NCBI RefSeq assembly: GCF_003364255.1
Contig: NZ_NXLR01000019.1
Coordinates: 1-36,337 of the forward strand
Direction: 5' to 3'
Length of the DNA: 36,337 nt
From: Helicobacter marmotae
Lineage (GTDB): Bacteria; Campylobacterota; Campylobacteria; Campylobacterales; Helicobacteraceae
The translations under genes and the position numbers were made by a program. The notes under the pieces were generated by a model. That model worked only from the letters and a program-made list of their open reading frames with translations. It searched no databases and was not told where the DNA came from. How positions within the stretch are numbered: position 1 is the stretch's first letter; each line of letters starts with the position of its first letter. This document shows positions 8,412 through 16,788 of the stretch, piece after piece.

Positions 8412-9170
8412 ATGAGCCTCGCAAAAAGAATTATCCCCTGTCTTGATGTATGTGGCGGACGCGTGGTTAAGGGAGTGAATTTTGTAGGTTTGCAAGATGC
8501 GGGGAATCCTGTTGAGATTGCAAAGAGATATAATGATGAAGGTGCAGATGAACTTGTGCTTTTAGACATTACCGCTAGCCATGAGGGGCGCTCGACAATG
8601 CTAGAAGTTGTCAAAAATATTGCAGAAGTGGTATTTATCCCCTTTAGTGTTGGAGGTGGTATAAGCTCTATCTCGGATATGCATGCATTGCTTCATGCAG
8701 GCTGCGATAAGATAAGCCTTAATAGTGCGGCTATTAAAAATCCTCAACTTATCAATGAAGGTGCGAGGCAGTTTGGCTCGCAGTGTATTATAGTGGCTGT
8801 TGATGCAAAAATGGTAGCACCAAATGTGTGGCATGTATATATTAATGGCGGACGCATTGATACGGGTAAGGATATGCTTGAGTGGGTAAAAGAGGTTTGC
8901 GATAGGGGAGCGGGTGAAATACTCTTAACAAGTATGGACGCCGATGGGACAAAAAATGGCTATGATAAGGCAATGATAGAATCTCTAGCCCCTCATGTGC
9001 ATGTGCCTATTATAGCAAGTGGAGGTGCTGGCAGTATGAAAGACTTTGCAGATGTGTTTGCATATGGAGCTGATGCTGCATTGGCAGCAAGTGTGTTTCA
9101 TTATAAAGAGATTGAAATATATGAACTCAAAAAGTATTTGCAACAAATGAATATTCCAGTGAGAATCTAA
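8412..9170 (+). CDS. hisF: Imidazole glycerol phosphate synthase cyclase subunit HisF
   Basis: Cyclase subunit of IGP synthase in histidine biosynthesis: it condenses PRFAR with ammonia from HisH to give IGP and AICAR. The 252 residues are full length for a (beta/alpha)8 barrel. Catalytic aspartates are at D12 (IPCLDV) and D131 (VAVDAK), with phosphate-binding loops SVGGGI (79-84) and ASGGAGS. An AAAGGAG site precedes ATG. HisH and other his genes are not adjacent, so the gene is isolated from a his operon and is followed by unrelated genes. Its presence implies histidine synthesis, which H. pylori lacks. Confidence 0.96.
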   Translation: MSLAKRIIPCLDVCGGRVVKGVNFVGLQDAGNPVEIAKRYNDEGADELVLLDITASHEGRSTMLEVVKNIAEVVFIPFSVGGGISSISDMHALLHAGCDKISLNSAAIKNPQLINEGARQFGSQCIIVAVDAKMVAPNVWHVYINGGRIDTGKDMLEWVKEVCDRGAGEILLTSMDADGTKNGYDKAMIESLAPHVHVPIIASGGAGSMKDFADVFAYGADAALAASVFHYKEIEIYELKKYLQQMNIPVRI

Positions 9171-9200
9171 AGAGAGTATCAATATAAATTGGAGCAAGAA

Positions 9201-9806
9201 ATGGTAGTGTGTGCAGGTAATGGCGAGCATTTTACTTTTGCAAAATCTATAGGTGTAGGTTTGTGTGAGAGTGCGATTGGCTTAAGCCAAATATGCCTAA
9301 AGGAATATGTAGATTCCATAGTCTTCATAGGCAGTGCAGGGGCATATAGTAGAGATGTGCAAATAGGTGATATATATCTTTGTGATAGGGCTACGCAAAT
9401 TGAACTAAGCTTTTTAGAAGATAAATCCTATACACCCATAGATAATTGTATCCAAAGTGGAGTGCTTGCTTTAGATGAGAGTGTTTCACATGAAACTTTT
9501 GCTAAGAGAGGTATTGTGAATAGCTCTAATTATATTACCACTGATAAAAATGTGGCTTTGGCTTTTACAAAGGCGGGCATTGTCTTAGAGAATATGGAGT
9601 TTTTTAGCGTTATAAAAGTTGCACAATATTTTCACATACCTTGCATTGGGGTGCTATGTGTCAGTAACTATTGTGATAAAAATGCGCATGAAGAGTTCAT
9701 GCAAAATCATACTATGGTAAAGCAGCGACTTATGGCTCATGCCGCATGGATACAGAATCTCTCTTATCTTTTGGCAAAAAAGGCGGGAGATAATCCTTAT
9801 GTGTGA
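9201..9806 (+). CDS. Purine nucleoside phosphorylase / MTA-SAH nucleosidase superfamily protein
   Basis: A short (201-residue) member of the PNP_UDP_1 fold. The sequence shows [19 protein letters not shown] near the N-terminus, [11 protein letters not shown] (the glycine-rich phosphate/ribose loop region), [13 protein letters not shown] (the usual VEMEA ribose-binding segment) and [10 protein letters not shown], where nucleosidases have a conserved Ser-Asp. An Asn at that position suggests 6-oxopurine preference or altered chemistry. A TTG at 9189 is in frame, but ATG at 9201 has GGAG at a 6-base spacing and is the better start. It lies 30 bases after hisF and overlaps rlmN by 8 bases. The exact substrate is uncertain. 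Confidence 0.7.
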   Translation: MVVCAGNGEHFTFAKSIGVGLCESAIGLSQICLKEYVDSIVFIGSAGAYSRDVQIGDIYLCDRATQIELSFLEDKSYTPIDNCIQSGVLALDESVSHETFAKRGIVNSSNYITTDKNVALAFTKAGIVLENMEFFSVIKVAQYFHIPCIGVLCVSNYCDKNAHEEFMQNHTMVKQRLMAHAAWIQNLSYLLAKKAGDNPYV

Positions 9807-10980
9807 TAAGCCCCATTTGCTCCCAAGCCTTTATGATTACACTTTAGATGAACTTTCATCGATACTTAGCCCATCGTTTCGCGCAAAGCAAATTTATCAT
9901 TGGCTTTATCATCGTTATGAAAACCAAGTCATGTCTATGGATAATATCTCAAAAGTCACGCAAGAATTTATCAAACAGCATTTTGTGATTTCACAAATAG
10001 AGCTTATACATATAGAGCATAGCCGTGATGGGAGTAAGAAATATCTCTTTCGCACATATGATGGGCATACCTTTGAATCTGTGCTTATACAAATGCGTCA
10101 AAAGGAGCAAAAAGATAATATAGAAACAAGTGAAAAATGGACAATGTGCCTATCAAGTCAGATTGGCTGCAAGGTGGGCTGTGCATTTTGCTTTACTGCA
10201 AAGGGCGGGTTTGTCCGTAATCTTCGTGTTGGAGAAATAGTTGAACAAGTGGTGGCAATGAAGAGGGAGAATAATATTCCCCCACATAAGGGCGTGAATA
10301 TTGTTTTTATGGGTATGGGTGAGCCTTTGGATAATCTTTGCAATGTTGCCCACGCTATTAGGATTCTAAGCCAGCCGCAGGGGTTGAGCATTTCCACAAG
10401 GAGGCAAACTATCTCTACAAGTGGTATTGCACCTAAGATTAAAGCACTCGGAGAATTAAATCTTGGTGTGCAACTTGCCATTTCTCTTCATGCTGTGAGC
10501 GATGAGCTACGTTCAAGGCTTATGCCTATTAATAAGCAATACAATATTGCAGAGGTGCTTGGCGAAGTGAGAAAATTTCCAGTAGATACGCGTAAAAAAG
10601 TGATGTTTGAATATCTTATGATAAAGGGCTTAAATGATGATATAGCAAGTGCTAAGAAACTGCTCTCGTTGTTGAATGGAATCAAGGCAAAGGTCAATCT
10701 TATTTTGTTTAATCCTCATGAGGGGAGTCCATTTAAGCGACCCGAAATGAATGATGTGAAAGCATTTGCTGATTATCTTATAAAAAAGGGGCAGCTTTGC
10801 ACGATACGCGAATCTAAAGGGATAGATATTAGTGCTGCTTGTGGGCAGCTCCGAGAGAAAATCGCACAACAAGGTATGCCCTCTAAAGCCTCTCTTGCAT
10901 TCTCAAGTGCTAAGGATTCTATAGCACCTCTCAAAGGTTTAAAGGAAGATAGGGATTCGTGTGTTTCCCGTGAAACATAA
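9799..10980 (+). CDS. rlmN: Dual-specificity 23S rRNA/tRNA adenine C2-methyltransferase RlmN
   Basis: Radical-SAM enzyme forming 2-methyladenosine in 23S rRNA and some tRNAs. The cluster motif C-x3-C-x2-C is at C124, C128 and C131 ([15 protein letters not shown]). The methyl-carrier and radical cysteines are C348 (SAACGQL) and C117 (WTMCLSS). GMGEPLDN binds SAM, and [10 protein letters not shown] is typical of the family. ATG at 9799 overlaps the upstream stop by 8 bases (ATGTGTGA) and has GGGAGA before it. An in-frame ATG at 9739 lies deep in the upstream gene and is rejected. About 40 variable Ser/Lys-rich residues follow CGQL, making the 393-residue protein slightly long. Confidence 0.95.
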   Translation: MCDKPHLLPSLYDYTLDELSSILSPSFRAKQIYHWLYHRYENQVMSMDNISKVTQEFIKQHFVISQIELIHIEHSRDGSKKYLFRTYDGHTFESVLIQMRQKEQKDNIETSEKWTMCLSSQIGCKVGCAFCFTAKGGFVRNLRVGEIVEQVVAMKRENNIPPHKGVNIVFMGMGEPLDNLCNVAHAIRILSQPQGLSISTRRQTISTSGIAPKIKALGELNLGVQLAISLHAVSDELRSRLMPINKQYNIAEVLGEVRKFPVDTRKKVMFEYLMIKGLNDDIASAKKLLSLLNGIKAKVNLILFNPHEGSPFKRPEMNDVKAFADYLIKKGQLCTIRESKGIDISAACGQLREKIAQQGMPSKASLAFSSAKDSIAPLKGLKEDRDSCVSRET

Positions 10981-10999
10981 AATAAAGGAGAGAAATTAT

Positions 11000-11098
11000 A
11001 TGTTTAACCTAGATATTATGCTTATTGTATTTTTAGCAATAGTTGTATTTATAGGCGTTGTGTCATTTTGGTATTTTGCAAAGGATAAACATGAGTAA
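11000..11098 (+). CDS. 32-residue single-span membrane protein
   Basis: A short open frame with a strong AAAGGAG site 8 bases before ATG. The product MFNLDIMLIVFLAIVVFIGV... has one hydrophobic span at about residues 6-24 and a charged tail, KDKHE. Its stop overlaps the queH start by 8 bases (ATGAGTAA), which favours real translation and coupling. I recall a similarly placed small hydrophobic gene after rlmN in Campylobacter jejuni, but could not check it. The function is unknown. Confidence 0.65.
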   Translation: MFNLDIMLIVFLAIVVFIGVVSFWYFAKDKHE

Positions 11099-12236
11099 GC
11101 AGTGTCATATACCTCAGAATATGCTTGTGCATATTTGTTGCTCCGTAGATAGCCATTACTTTTTGAGTGAGTTGCAAAAGCTCTACCCACAAAGCAAAAT
11201 GATAGGGTATTTTTACAATCCAAATATACACCCTAAAGAAGAGTATGATTTGCGTTTGCTCGATGTTAAGAGAAGTTGCAAGATGTTGGGTATTGAACTT
11301 ATGGAGGGGGAGTATGAGAGCACGATATGGTTTAGTAGAGTTAAAGGCTTAGAATGTGAGCCCGAGAAAGGAGAGAGATGTGTCAAATGCTTTGATATGC
11401 GATTAGAAAAAACCGCCCAAATTGCACAAAAAATGTCTTTAGATTCTTTCACTTCTACGCTTCTCTCTAGTCCTCTCAAGGAGCAAAAGATTCTGTTTGC
11501 GGAGGGAGATGAGATTGCACTTGCTTATGGGCTGGATTTTATTAAGGTTGATGTACGTAGTAATGGAGGCACACAAGCTCAAAGTGAGCTTGCAAATAGA
11601 GATAGGCTCTATAAGCAGACATATTGTGGTTGTCAGTTTGCATTAAGCAAACAGAGAGAATCTCATAAGCAGCTCCCATTAGAGCTTATGAGCAATATTG
11701 GTAAGCAAATAGTGCCCGGTAGCAATGAAGAACGTAAGCTTGTGTTTGAAAAGCGCGATAAATGTGAGCAAGAGGGTAAAGAATATGCCCTCTATAAACG
11801 TTCGAAAATTATTTGGCGTAATTTACGTAGCTTGTGCATAGATGATAATGAAGTACTAGATTCTTATATTATCACTCATTCTCGAAATAAAAAAATGATT
11901 AAAACATCAACTATTACTTATATACGACAAACTATCAATGATATTACATATAAGCCCAAGCATATCCAAGTAGGTTATGCAAAACGTGATGATAGTGTAT
12001 TTCTTAGTATTGATGATGTAAATGCCTTGCTCAATACCCGCTACCAAAGCACAAGAGAAATGCTCTATAACCCCCCTATGTATGATGATGAAATGATGTT
12101 ACGTGTTTTACTCTGCGGTATGGATAGTATTAATCCAATTATTGTCTTAGATAGGCATATTAAACATTCTCTCAAGATTCTTATCAATGCGCATTTTCAA
12201 GAGCATAGCACTTTTGCTATTGCGGTGTATAATTAA
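11091..12236 (+). CDS. queH: Epoxyqueuosine reductase QueH
   Basis: Performs the last step of queuosine synthesis, reducing epoxyqueuosine in tRNA to queuosine; it is the iron-sulfur alternative to QueG. The DUF208 signature is present: vicinal cysteines HICCSVD (C16, C17), CVKC (C97, C100) and CGC (179-181), plus NPNIHPKEEYDLR and a conserved Ser-rich segment (STLLSSP). Residues beyond ~200 form a C-terminal extension of about 180 residues with no domain I can name. ATG at 11091 has AAAGGA at good distance and overlaps the preceding small gene, so the longer frame from 11058 is rejected. Confidence 0.9.
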   Translation: MSKQCHIPQNMLVHICCSVDSHYFLSELQKLYPQSKMIGYFYNPNIHPKEEYDLRLLDVKRSCKMLGIELMEGEYESTIWFSRVKGLECEPEKGERCVKCFDMRLEKTAQIAQKMSLDSFTSTLLSSPLKEQKILFAEGDEIALAYGLDFIKVDVRSNGGTQAQSELANRDRLYKQTYCGCQFALSKQRESHKQLPLELMSNIGKQIVPGSNEERKLVFEKRDKCEQEGKEYALYKRSKIIWRNLRSLCIDDNEVLDSYIITHSRNKKMIKTSTITYIRQTINDITYKPKHIQVGYAKRDDSVFLSIDDVNALLNTRYQSTREMLYNPPMYDDEMMLRVLLCGMDSINPIIVLDRHIKHSLKILINAHFQEHSTFAIAVYN

Positions 12237-12243
12237 GAATTTT

Positions 12244-12252
12244 TGGTAGAAT
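12244..12252 (+). promoter_or_regulatory. Extended -10 promoter for fabZ
   Basis: TGGTAGAAT preceded by a T-run, 28 bases before the fabZ start. It has the form T-run, TGn, TAnAAT, also seen before ileS and icd in this window. Confidence 0.45.
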
Positions 12253-12279
12253 GTAGCATTTTGTTGTAGAGGAGCTAGT

Positions 12280-12774
12280 ATGCAAGATTTAGTCATGAAT
12301 ATAGAGAAAATTCGTCAAATATTACCACATCGTTATCCTATGTTGCTTGTTGATAGGGTAGTAGAATTAAGACGAAATACAGATGATACTCAACCAAATG
12401 GCTATATTAAAGCTTATAAAAATGTAACAATTAATGAGGAAGTATTTTTAGGACATTTTCCTAATAAACCTATTTATCCGGGTGTTATGCAGATTGAAGG
12501 TATGGCTCAAGCAGGTGGCTTATTAGCCTTTGTAAGTATGTTTGGAGATGATGTCGCTCAAGCAAAAAATAAAATTGTATATTTTATGACTATTGATAAT
12601 GTCAAGTTTCGTATCCCTGTGGTGCCCGGTGATAAATTGATATATGAAATTAAAGTAATAAAGCATAAAGGGAGTGTATGGCAGCTTATGGCTCAAGCGT
12701 TTGTTGATGATAAGCTCGTTTCTCAAGCTGAACTTAAAGCGATGATTGCAGATGCAGAAGATTCTAAAGAGTAG
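12280..12774 (+). CDS. fabZ: (3R)-hydroxyacyl-ACP dehydratase FabZ
   Basis: Dehydrates 3-hydroxyacyl-ACP in type II fatty acid elongation. The hot-dog fold motif is clear: ILPHRYPMLLVDRV near the N-terminus, then LGHFPNKPIYPGVMQIEGMAQ with catalytic His59 and Glu73. The 164 residues fit the family. GAGGAG precedes ATG. It is followed 15 bases later by lpxA; FabZ and LpxA compete for hydroxyacyl-ACP, so the pairing balances phospholipid and lipid A synthesis. Confidence 0.96.
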   Translation: MQDLVMNIEKIRQILPHRYPMLLVDRVVELRRNTDDTQPNGYIKAYKNVTINEEVFLGHFPNKPIYPGVMQIEGMAQAGGLLAFVSMFGDDVAQAKNKIVYFMTIDNVKFRIPVVPGDKLIYEIKVIKHKGSVWQLMAQAFVDDKLVSQAELKAMIADAEDSKE

Positions 12775-12789
12775 AAATCGGAGGCTAGT

Positions 12790-13572
12790 ATGATAGGGAA
12801 AACAAGCATTATCAAAGATGGCGCACAGATAGGTAAAAATGTGCGCATTGGCGAATTTTGCATTATTGATGAGCATGTGAGTATAGGCGATGATTGTGTG
12901 ATAGGAAATTATGTGCATATCAGTGGCTATACGACTTTAGGTAGAGGGAATAAAATTTTTAATAATGCCGCTGTAGGTGTGCCTCCGCAGGATTTAAAGT
13001 TCGGAGGTGAAAAAACAGAGCTTATCATTGGCGATGAAAATCAAGTACGTGAATTTACTACACTTAATCCCGGCACAGCTGGTGGTCGTGGTAAAACAAC
13101 CATTGGAGATAGGAATTTATTTATGGCATATGTGCATGTAGCACATGATTGTATCGTAGGTAATGACTGCATTTTGGCAAATAATGCTACACTAGGTGGG
13201 CATGTGGAGCTTGGGGATTATGTAAATATTGGCGGCTTAACGCCTGTTCATCAGTTTGTCAAAATAGGCGATGGCTGTATGATAGGAGGAGGTTCTGCTT
13301 TGGTGCAAGATATACCTCCTTATTGTCTTGCAGAGGGCAATCGAGCCTATATTAGAGGGCTTAATAAGCATCGTATGCGCAAGCTCTTTTCACGTGAGCA
13401 AATTGATGAGATAAGTCATGTGTATAAGATTTTATTTTCACGTACTGCACCCATTCGAGAGCTCGCTCAAGCTCAGCTTGACGCCCAACCCAATGAAGTG
13501 ATTCGCTATATTTGTGAGTTTATTCTCTCATGCACACGTGGCATACCCTTTAAAGGAGCACATAATGAATAG
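12790..13572 (+). CDS. lpxA: UDP-N-acetylglucosamine acyltransferase LpxA
   Basis: First enzyme of lipid A synthesis: it transfers a 3-hydroxyacyl chain from ACP to UDP-GlcNAc. The left-handed beta-helix hexapeptide pattern runs from residue 5 to about 180 ([17 protein letters not shown] and so on). The catalytic His corresponds to H119 in YVHVAHDC, with the partner H116. The C-terminal helical region contains GLNKHRMRK. The length of 260 is normal. The stop overlaps the clpX start by 8 bases (ATGAATAG). Confidence 0.96.
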   Translation: MIGKTSIIKDGAQIGKNVRIGEFCIIDEHVSIGDDCVIGNYVHISGYTTLGRGNKIFNNAAVGVPPQDLKFGGEKTELIIGDENQVREFTTLNPGTAGGRGKTTIGDRNLFMAYVHVAHDCIVGNDCILANNATLGGHVELGDYVNIGGLTPVHQFVKIGDGCMIGGGSALVQDIPPYCLAEGNRAYIRGLNKHRMRKLFSREQIDEISHVYKILFSRTAPIRELAQAQLDAQPNEVIRYICEFILSCTRGIPFKGAHNE

Positions 13573-14833
13573 AAGAAGTATAAAAGAATGTAGTTTTTGC
13601 AAGGCAAAAGAAAGCCCGCATAATCCGCTTATTGCCGGTAATATGCCCGGATTATATATATGCAGGAATTGTGTAATGCTTTTGCACGATATGCTTACAG
13701 ACTATAAGGACAAATCTCATAAAGAGCCCCAAGAAGATAATATTGAGATAAAAGCCCCTTCACCTAAGGAGCTAAAGGCAAAACTTGATGAATATGTCAT
13801 AGGGCAAGATGAGGCTAAAAAGGTGTTTTCTGTAGCGGTTTATAATCATTATAAACGCATTGTTAAGGGCGAAGAGCATTCAAGTGGCACATTAGGCGAT
13901 GTGGAGCTTGCTAAATCTAATATCTTGCTTATTGGTCCTACAGGAAGTGGCAAAACGCTCATGGCACAAACTTTGGCTCGATTTTTGGATATTCCTATTG
14001 CCATTTCTGATGCGACAAGCCTTACAGAGGCTGGATATGTGGGTGAAGATGTGGAAAATATCCTTACGCGTCTTCTTCAAGCTGCCAATGGCGATGTGAA
14101 GAGAGCGCAAAAGGGTATAGTATTTATTGATGAGATTGATAAAATCTCACGTCTTTCAGAAAATCGCTCTATTACACGAGATGTATCGGGTGAGGGGGTG
14201 CAGCAGGCTTTGTTGAAAATTATTGAGGGAAGCGTGGTAAATATTCCTCCAAAAGGTGGGAGAAAGCACCCTAATCAGGACTTTGTACAGATAGATACAA
14301 GCGATATACTTTTTGTATGCGGTGGGGCATTTGATGGATTAGGTGATATTATTAAAAGACGTTTGGGTGGTAATGTGCTTGGATTCCACGGGGAGAAGAA
14401 AGGCAAAAGCGAAGAAAATGCCATGCTTGCATTTGTTGAGCCAGATGATTTGATTGCTTATGGTCTTATACCCGAACTTATAGGGAGATTACATATGATT
14501 ACCACGCTTGCCCCAATTAGTAAGGAAGCTATGGTGGAGATTCTCACAAAGCCTAAAAATGCCCTTATTAAGCAGTATCAGAAGATTTTTGAAATTGATG
14601 GGGCATGCTTGCATTTTGAAAAGGGTGCAATTGAAGCTATCGCCGAGCAGGGCATAGTGCGTAAAACTGGTGCGCGCGGGCTTAGGTCGATTATGGAGGA
14701 AGCTATGATGGATTTGATGTATGAATTACCTGAGCTTGATGGCTATGATATTACCATCACAAAAGAATGTATCACACAAAAGCAAAGTCCGCTGCTTGTG
14801 AAGAAAAATAAAAATATGCAAAAAAGAGCTTAA
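13565..14833 (+). CDS. clpX: ATP-dependent Clp protease ATP-binding subunit ClpX
   Basis: AAA+ unfoldase that feeds substrates to ClpP. An N-terminal zinc-binding domain has C9, C12, C33 and C36 (CSFC...CRNC). Walker A GPTGSGKT is at 124-131, Walker B IVFIDEID at 185-192, the pore loop GYVGEDVE at 157-164, and the ClpP-contact loop reads LGFHG in place of the usual IGF. Sensor 2 lies in [12 protein letters not shown] at 13565 follows AAAGGAG and overlaps lpxA; the longer frame from 13514 lies inside lpxA and would add residues before the zinc finger. The product is 422 residues. Confidence 0.96.
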   Translation: MNRRSIKECSFCKAKESPHNPLIAGNMPGLYICRNCVMLLHDMLTDYKDKSHKEPQEDNIEIKAPSPKELKAKLDEYVIGQDEAKKVFSVAVYNHYKRIVKGEEHSSGTLGDVELAKSNILLIGPTGSGKTLMAQTLARFLDIPIAISDATSLTEAGYVGEDVENILTRLLQAANGDVKRAQKGIVFIDEIDKISRLSENRSITRDVSGEGVQQALLKIIEGSVVNIPPKGGRKHPNQDFVQIDTSDILFVCGGAFDGLGDIIKRRLGGNVLGFHGEKKGKSEENAMLAFVEPDDLIAYGLIPELIGRLHMITTLAPISKEAMVEILTKPKNALIKQYQKIFEIDGACLHFEKGAIEAIAEQGIVRKTGARGLRSIMEEAMMDLMYELPELDGYDITITKECITQKQSPLLVKKNKNMQKRA

Positions 14834-14860
14834 TTTAACATAAAACAAAGAATTAGAATG

Positions 14861-14866
14861 TATAAT
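14861..14866 (+). promoter_or_regulatory. -10 box before mreB
   Basis: TATAAT lies in the 67-base gap between clpX and mreB, 34 bases before the mreB start, so mreB-mreC may have their own promoter in addition to read-through. Confidence 0.45.
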
Positions 14867-14900
14867 TTATGCCTTATTTTGCATTTTTGAAGGAGCTTTT

Positions 14901-15935
14901 ATGTTGATGGATAGACTCATTGGAACTTTTTCCAAAGATATTGCCATTGATTTGGGGACAGCCAATACTTTGGTTTTGGTCAAGGGTGAGGGTATTATCA
15001 TCAATGAACCTTCAGTTGTTGCTGTTCAAGCCGACAGATTTAGCACAGGTAAGATTTTAGCCGTAGGTAAAGATGCTAAAGATATGCTAGGAAAAACCCC
15101 TGATGGCATTCAAGCTATTCGCCCTATGAAAGATGGCGTTATAGCAGATTTTGATATGACAGAAAAGATGATTCGCTATTTTATTGAGAAAGCTCATAAG
15201 CGTAAAACACTTATTCGCCCGCGTATTATGGTTTGTGTGCCTTATGGTTTAACGGGTGTTGAAAAAAAGGCGGTTAAGGAATCTGCTATGAGTGCGGGGG
15301 CACGCGAAGTATTTTTGATAGAGGAGCCTATGGCAGCTGCGATTGGAGCAGGGTTACAAATACAAGAATCAAAGGGCAATCTGGTTATTGATATTGGCGG
15401 GGGCACAACAGAAATAGGCGTTATTTCTCTAGGCGGGTTGGTGATTAGCAAATCCATTAAAGTGGCTGGAGATAAGCTTGATATAGCTGTTGTGGATTAT
15501 GTGAGAAAGAAGTTTAATCTCCTTATTGGTGAGCGTACAGGGGAAGAGATTAAAATAGAAATAGGCTCTGCCTCTCCAATGGAAAAGCCTCTGGTCATGC
15601 AAGTGCGTGGGCGCGACCAAGTAGGCGGCTTGCTTAATACTATTGAGCTCACAAGTGAAGATGTGCGCGAAGCGATGAAAGATCAGTTACGTGAGATTAG
15701 TAATGCCTTAAAATCCGTGCTTGAATCTATGCCCCCAGATTTAGCCGGGGACATTGTGGAAAATGGTATCGTGCTTACAGGAGGCGGGGCTTTAATACGA
15801 GGACTTGATAAATATCTCTCAGACATTGTTAGATTACCCGTATATGTGGGTGAAGAGCCACTTTTGTGTGTGGCAAGAGGTACGGGTAAGGCAATGGAAG
15901 ATTTAGATTTGCTTAATCAGCTTGCTTTTGATTGA
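14901..15935 (+). CDS. mreB: Rod-shape-determining actin homologue MreB
   Basis: Membrane-associated actin-like ATPase that positions the cell wall elongation machinery. Phosphate 1 motif DIAIDLGTANTLV is at about 14-26, phosphate 2 is in VIDIGGGTTEIGVISLGG, and the adenosine motif is GIVLTGGGALIRGLDKYL. The 344 residues fit. The start ATG follows AAGGAG at 5 bases; a second ATG two codons later (MDRLIG) is possible. mreC follows 17 bases downstream, in the order known from H. pylori. Confidence 0.97.
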   Translation: MLMDRLIGTFSKDIAIDLGTANTLVLVKGEGIIINEPSVVAVQADRFSTGKILAVGKDAKDMLGKTPDGIQAIRPMKDGVIADFDMTEKMIRYFIEKAHKRKTLIRPRIMVCVPYGLTGVEKKAVKESAMSAGAREVFLIEEPMAAAIGAGLQIQESKGNLVIDIGGGTTEIGVISLGGLVISKSIKVAGDKLDIAVVDYVRKKFNLLIGERTGEEIKIEIGSASPMEKPLVMQVRGRDQVGGLLNTIELTSEDVREAMKDQLREISNALKSVLESMPPDLAGDIVENGIVLTGGGALIRGLDKYLSDIVRLPVYVGEEPLLCVARGTGKAMEDLDLLNQLAFD

Positions 15936-15952
15936 TATTGGCTTAGGGCTCC

Positions 15953-16786
15953 ATGCGATACAAAATCCTTATTTTTGGGATTATTTTTTTTATTGGTCTA
16001 TTGGTTGTAATGGAGGTCAATAAAAGTGCTCAAACTAAGATTTTAGAGATAAGCGATTATATTAAAATATTTTTCTTAGATTCTAGAGATAGCATTGCAA
16101 AGTTTTATGAAAAATACTTTAATCAAGCAGAAGCCATAGAAACTTTGAGTGCTAAAGTGGCAGATTATGACAAGCTCTTACTTGAGAGGGAAACCCTAAA
16201 AAATGATTTACACAAGCTACAGAATCTTATAGGGAGAGGCGGGATTACGCATAGCAGTAGCGAGATTCATCAAGCTCGTATCATCTCATTTGCTTCATTG
16301 GGTGAGAGAGATAGAGTGTGGCTTGATAGTGATTTAAGTGAGTATCATCAAGGCACAAGGCTAGAAGATAGAATCTTTGGCATTGTTAAAGATAATGTTG
16401 CTTTTGGTATTGCTGTGGTTGAAAATGGCAGGCTTGAGGGGTTTTTAAATGGAAACAAAGACTGCCACTATGATGTGTATATCGGTAAAAATAAGGCTAT
16501 GGGCATTGTATCTGGCTCTCACAAAGGCAGAATGCTTGTAGAATATATCCCCAATTGGATCGAAGTGCATGAGGGTGATGAAGTTTTTACCAGCGGTCTT
16601 GATGGTATTTTTTTAGAAAATATCCCTGTAGGGGTAGTAGAGAGTGTGCGAGAAAATTATGGGTATTTAAGCGTTGATGTGCGTCCATATGCGAGTGCAA
16701 GCGAACTCTCCTATGTGTGGATTATTGATATAGCAGTGCCTCATTTTACCGATGAGAGTATGAGAGAGACTTCTAATGTGCCTTAG
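15953..16786 (+). CDS. mreC: Rod-shape-determining protein MreC
   Basis: Periplasmic scaffold of the elongasome, anchored by one N-terminal membrane segment (about residues 3-20, YKILIFGIIFFIGLLVV). A predicted coiled coil follows (about 55-90, AEAIETLSAKVADYDKLL), then the beta-rich domain with GERDRVWLD, GIVSGSHKGRMLVEYI, GDEVFTSGLDGIFLENIPVG and SYVWIID. The length of 277 is normal. No mreD is seen downstream; a large glycosyltransferase-like gene follows after 2 bases. Confidence 0.93.
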   Translation: MRYKILIFGIIFFIGLLVVMEVNKSAQTKILEISDYIKIFFLDSRDSIAKFYEKYFNQAEAIETLSAKVADYDKLLLERETLKNDLHKLQNLIGRGGITHSSSEIHQARIISFASLGERDRVWLDSDLSEYHQGTRLEDRIFGIVKDNVAFGIAVVENGRLEGFLNGNKDCHYDVYIGKNKAMGIVSGSHKGRMLVEYIPNWIEVHEGDEVFTSGLDGIFLENIPVGVVESVRENYGYLSVDVRPYASASELSYVWIIDIAVPHFTDESMRETSNVP

Positions 16787-16788
16787 CT

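Noticed and set aside
11058-11090. Longer start for queH
   Set aside because: It overlaps the small membrane protein frame and lacks a ribosome site; ATG 11091 has AAAGGA and starts just before the conserved part.
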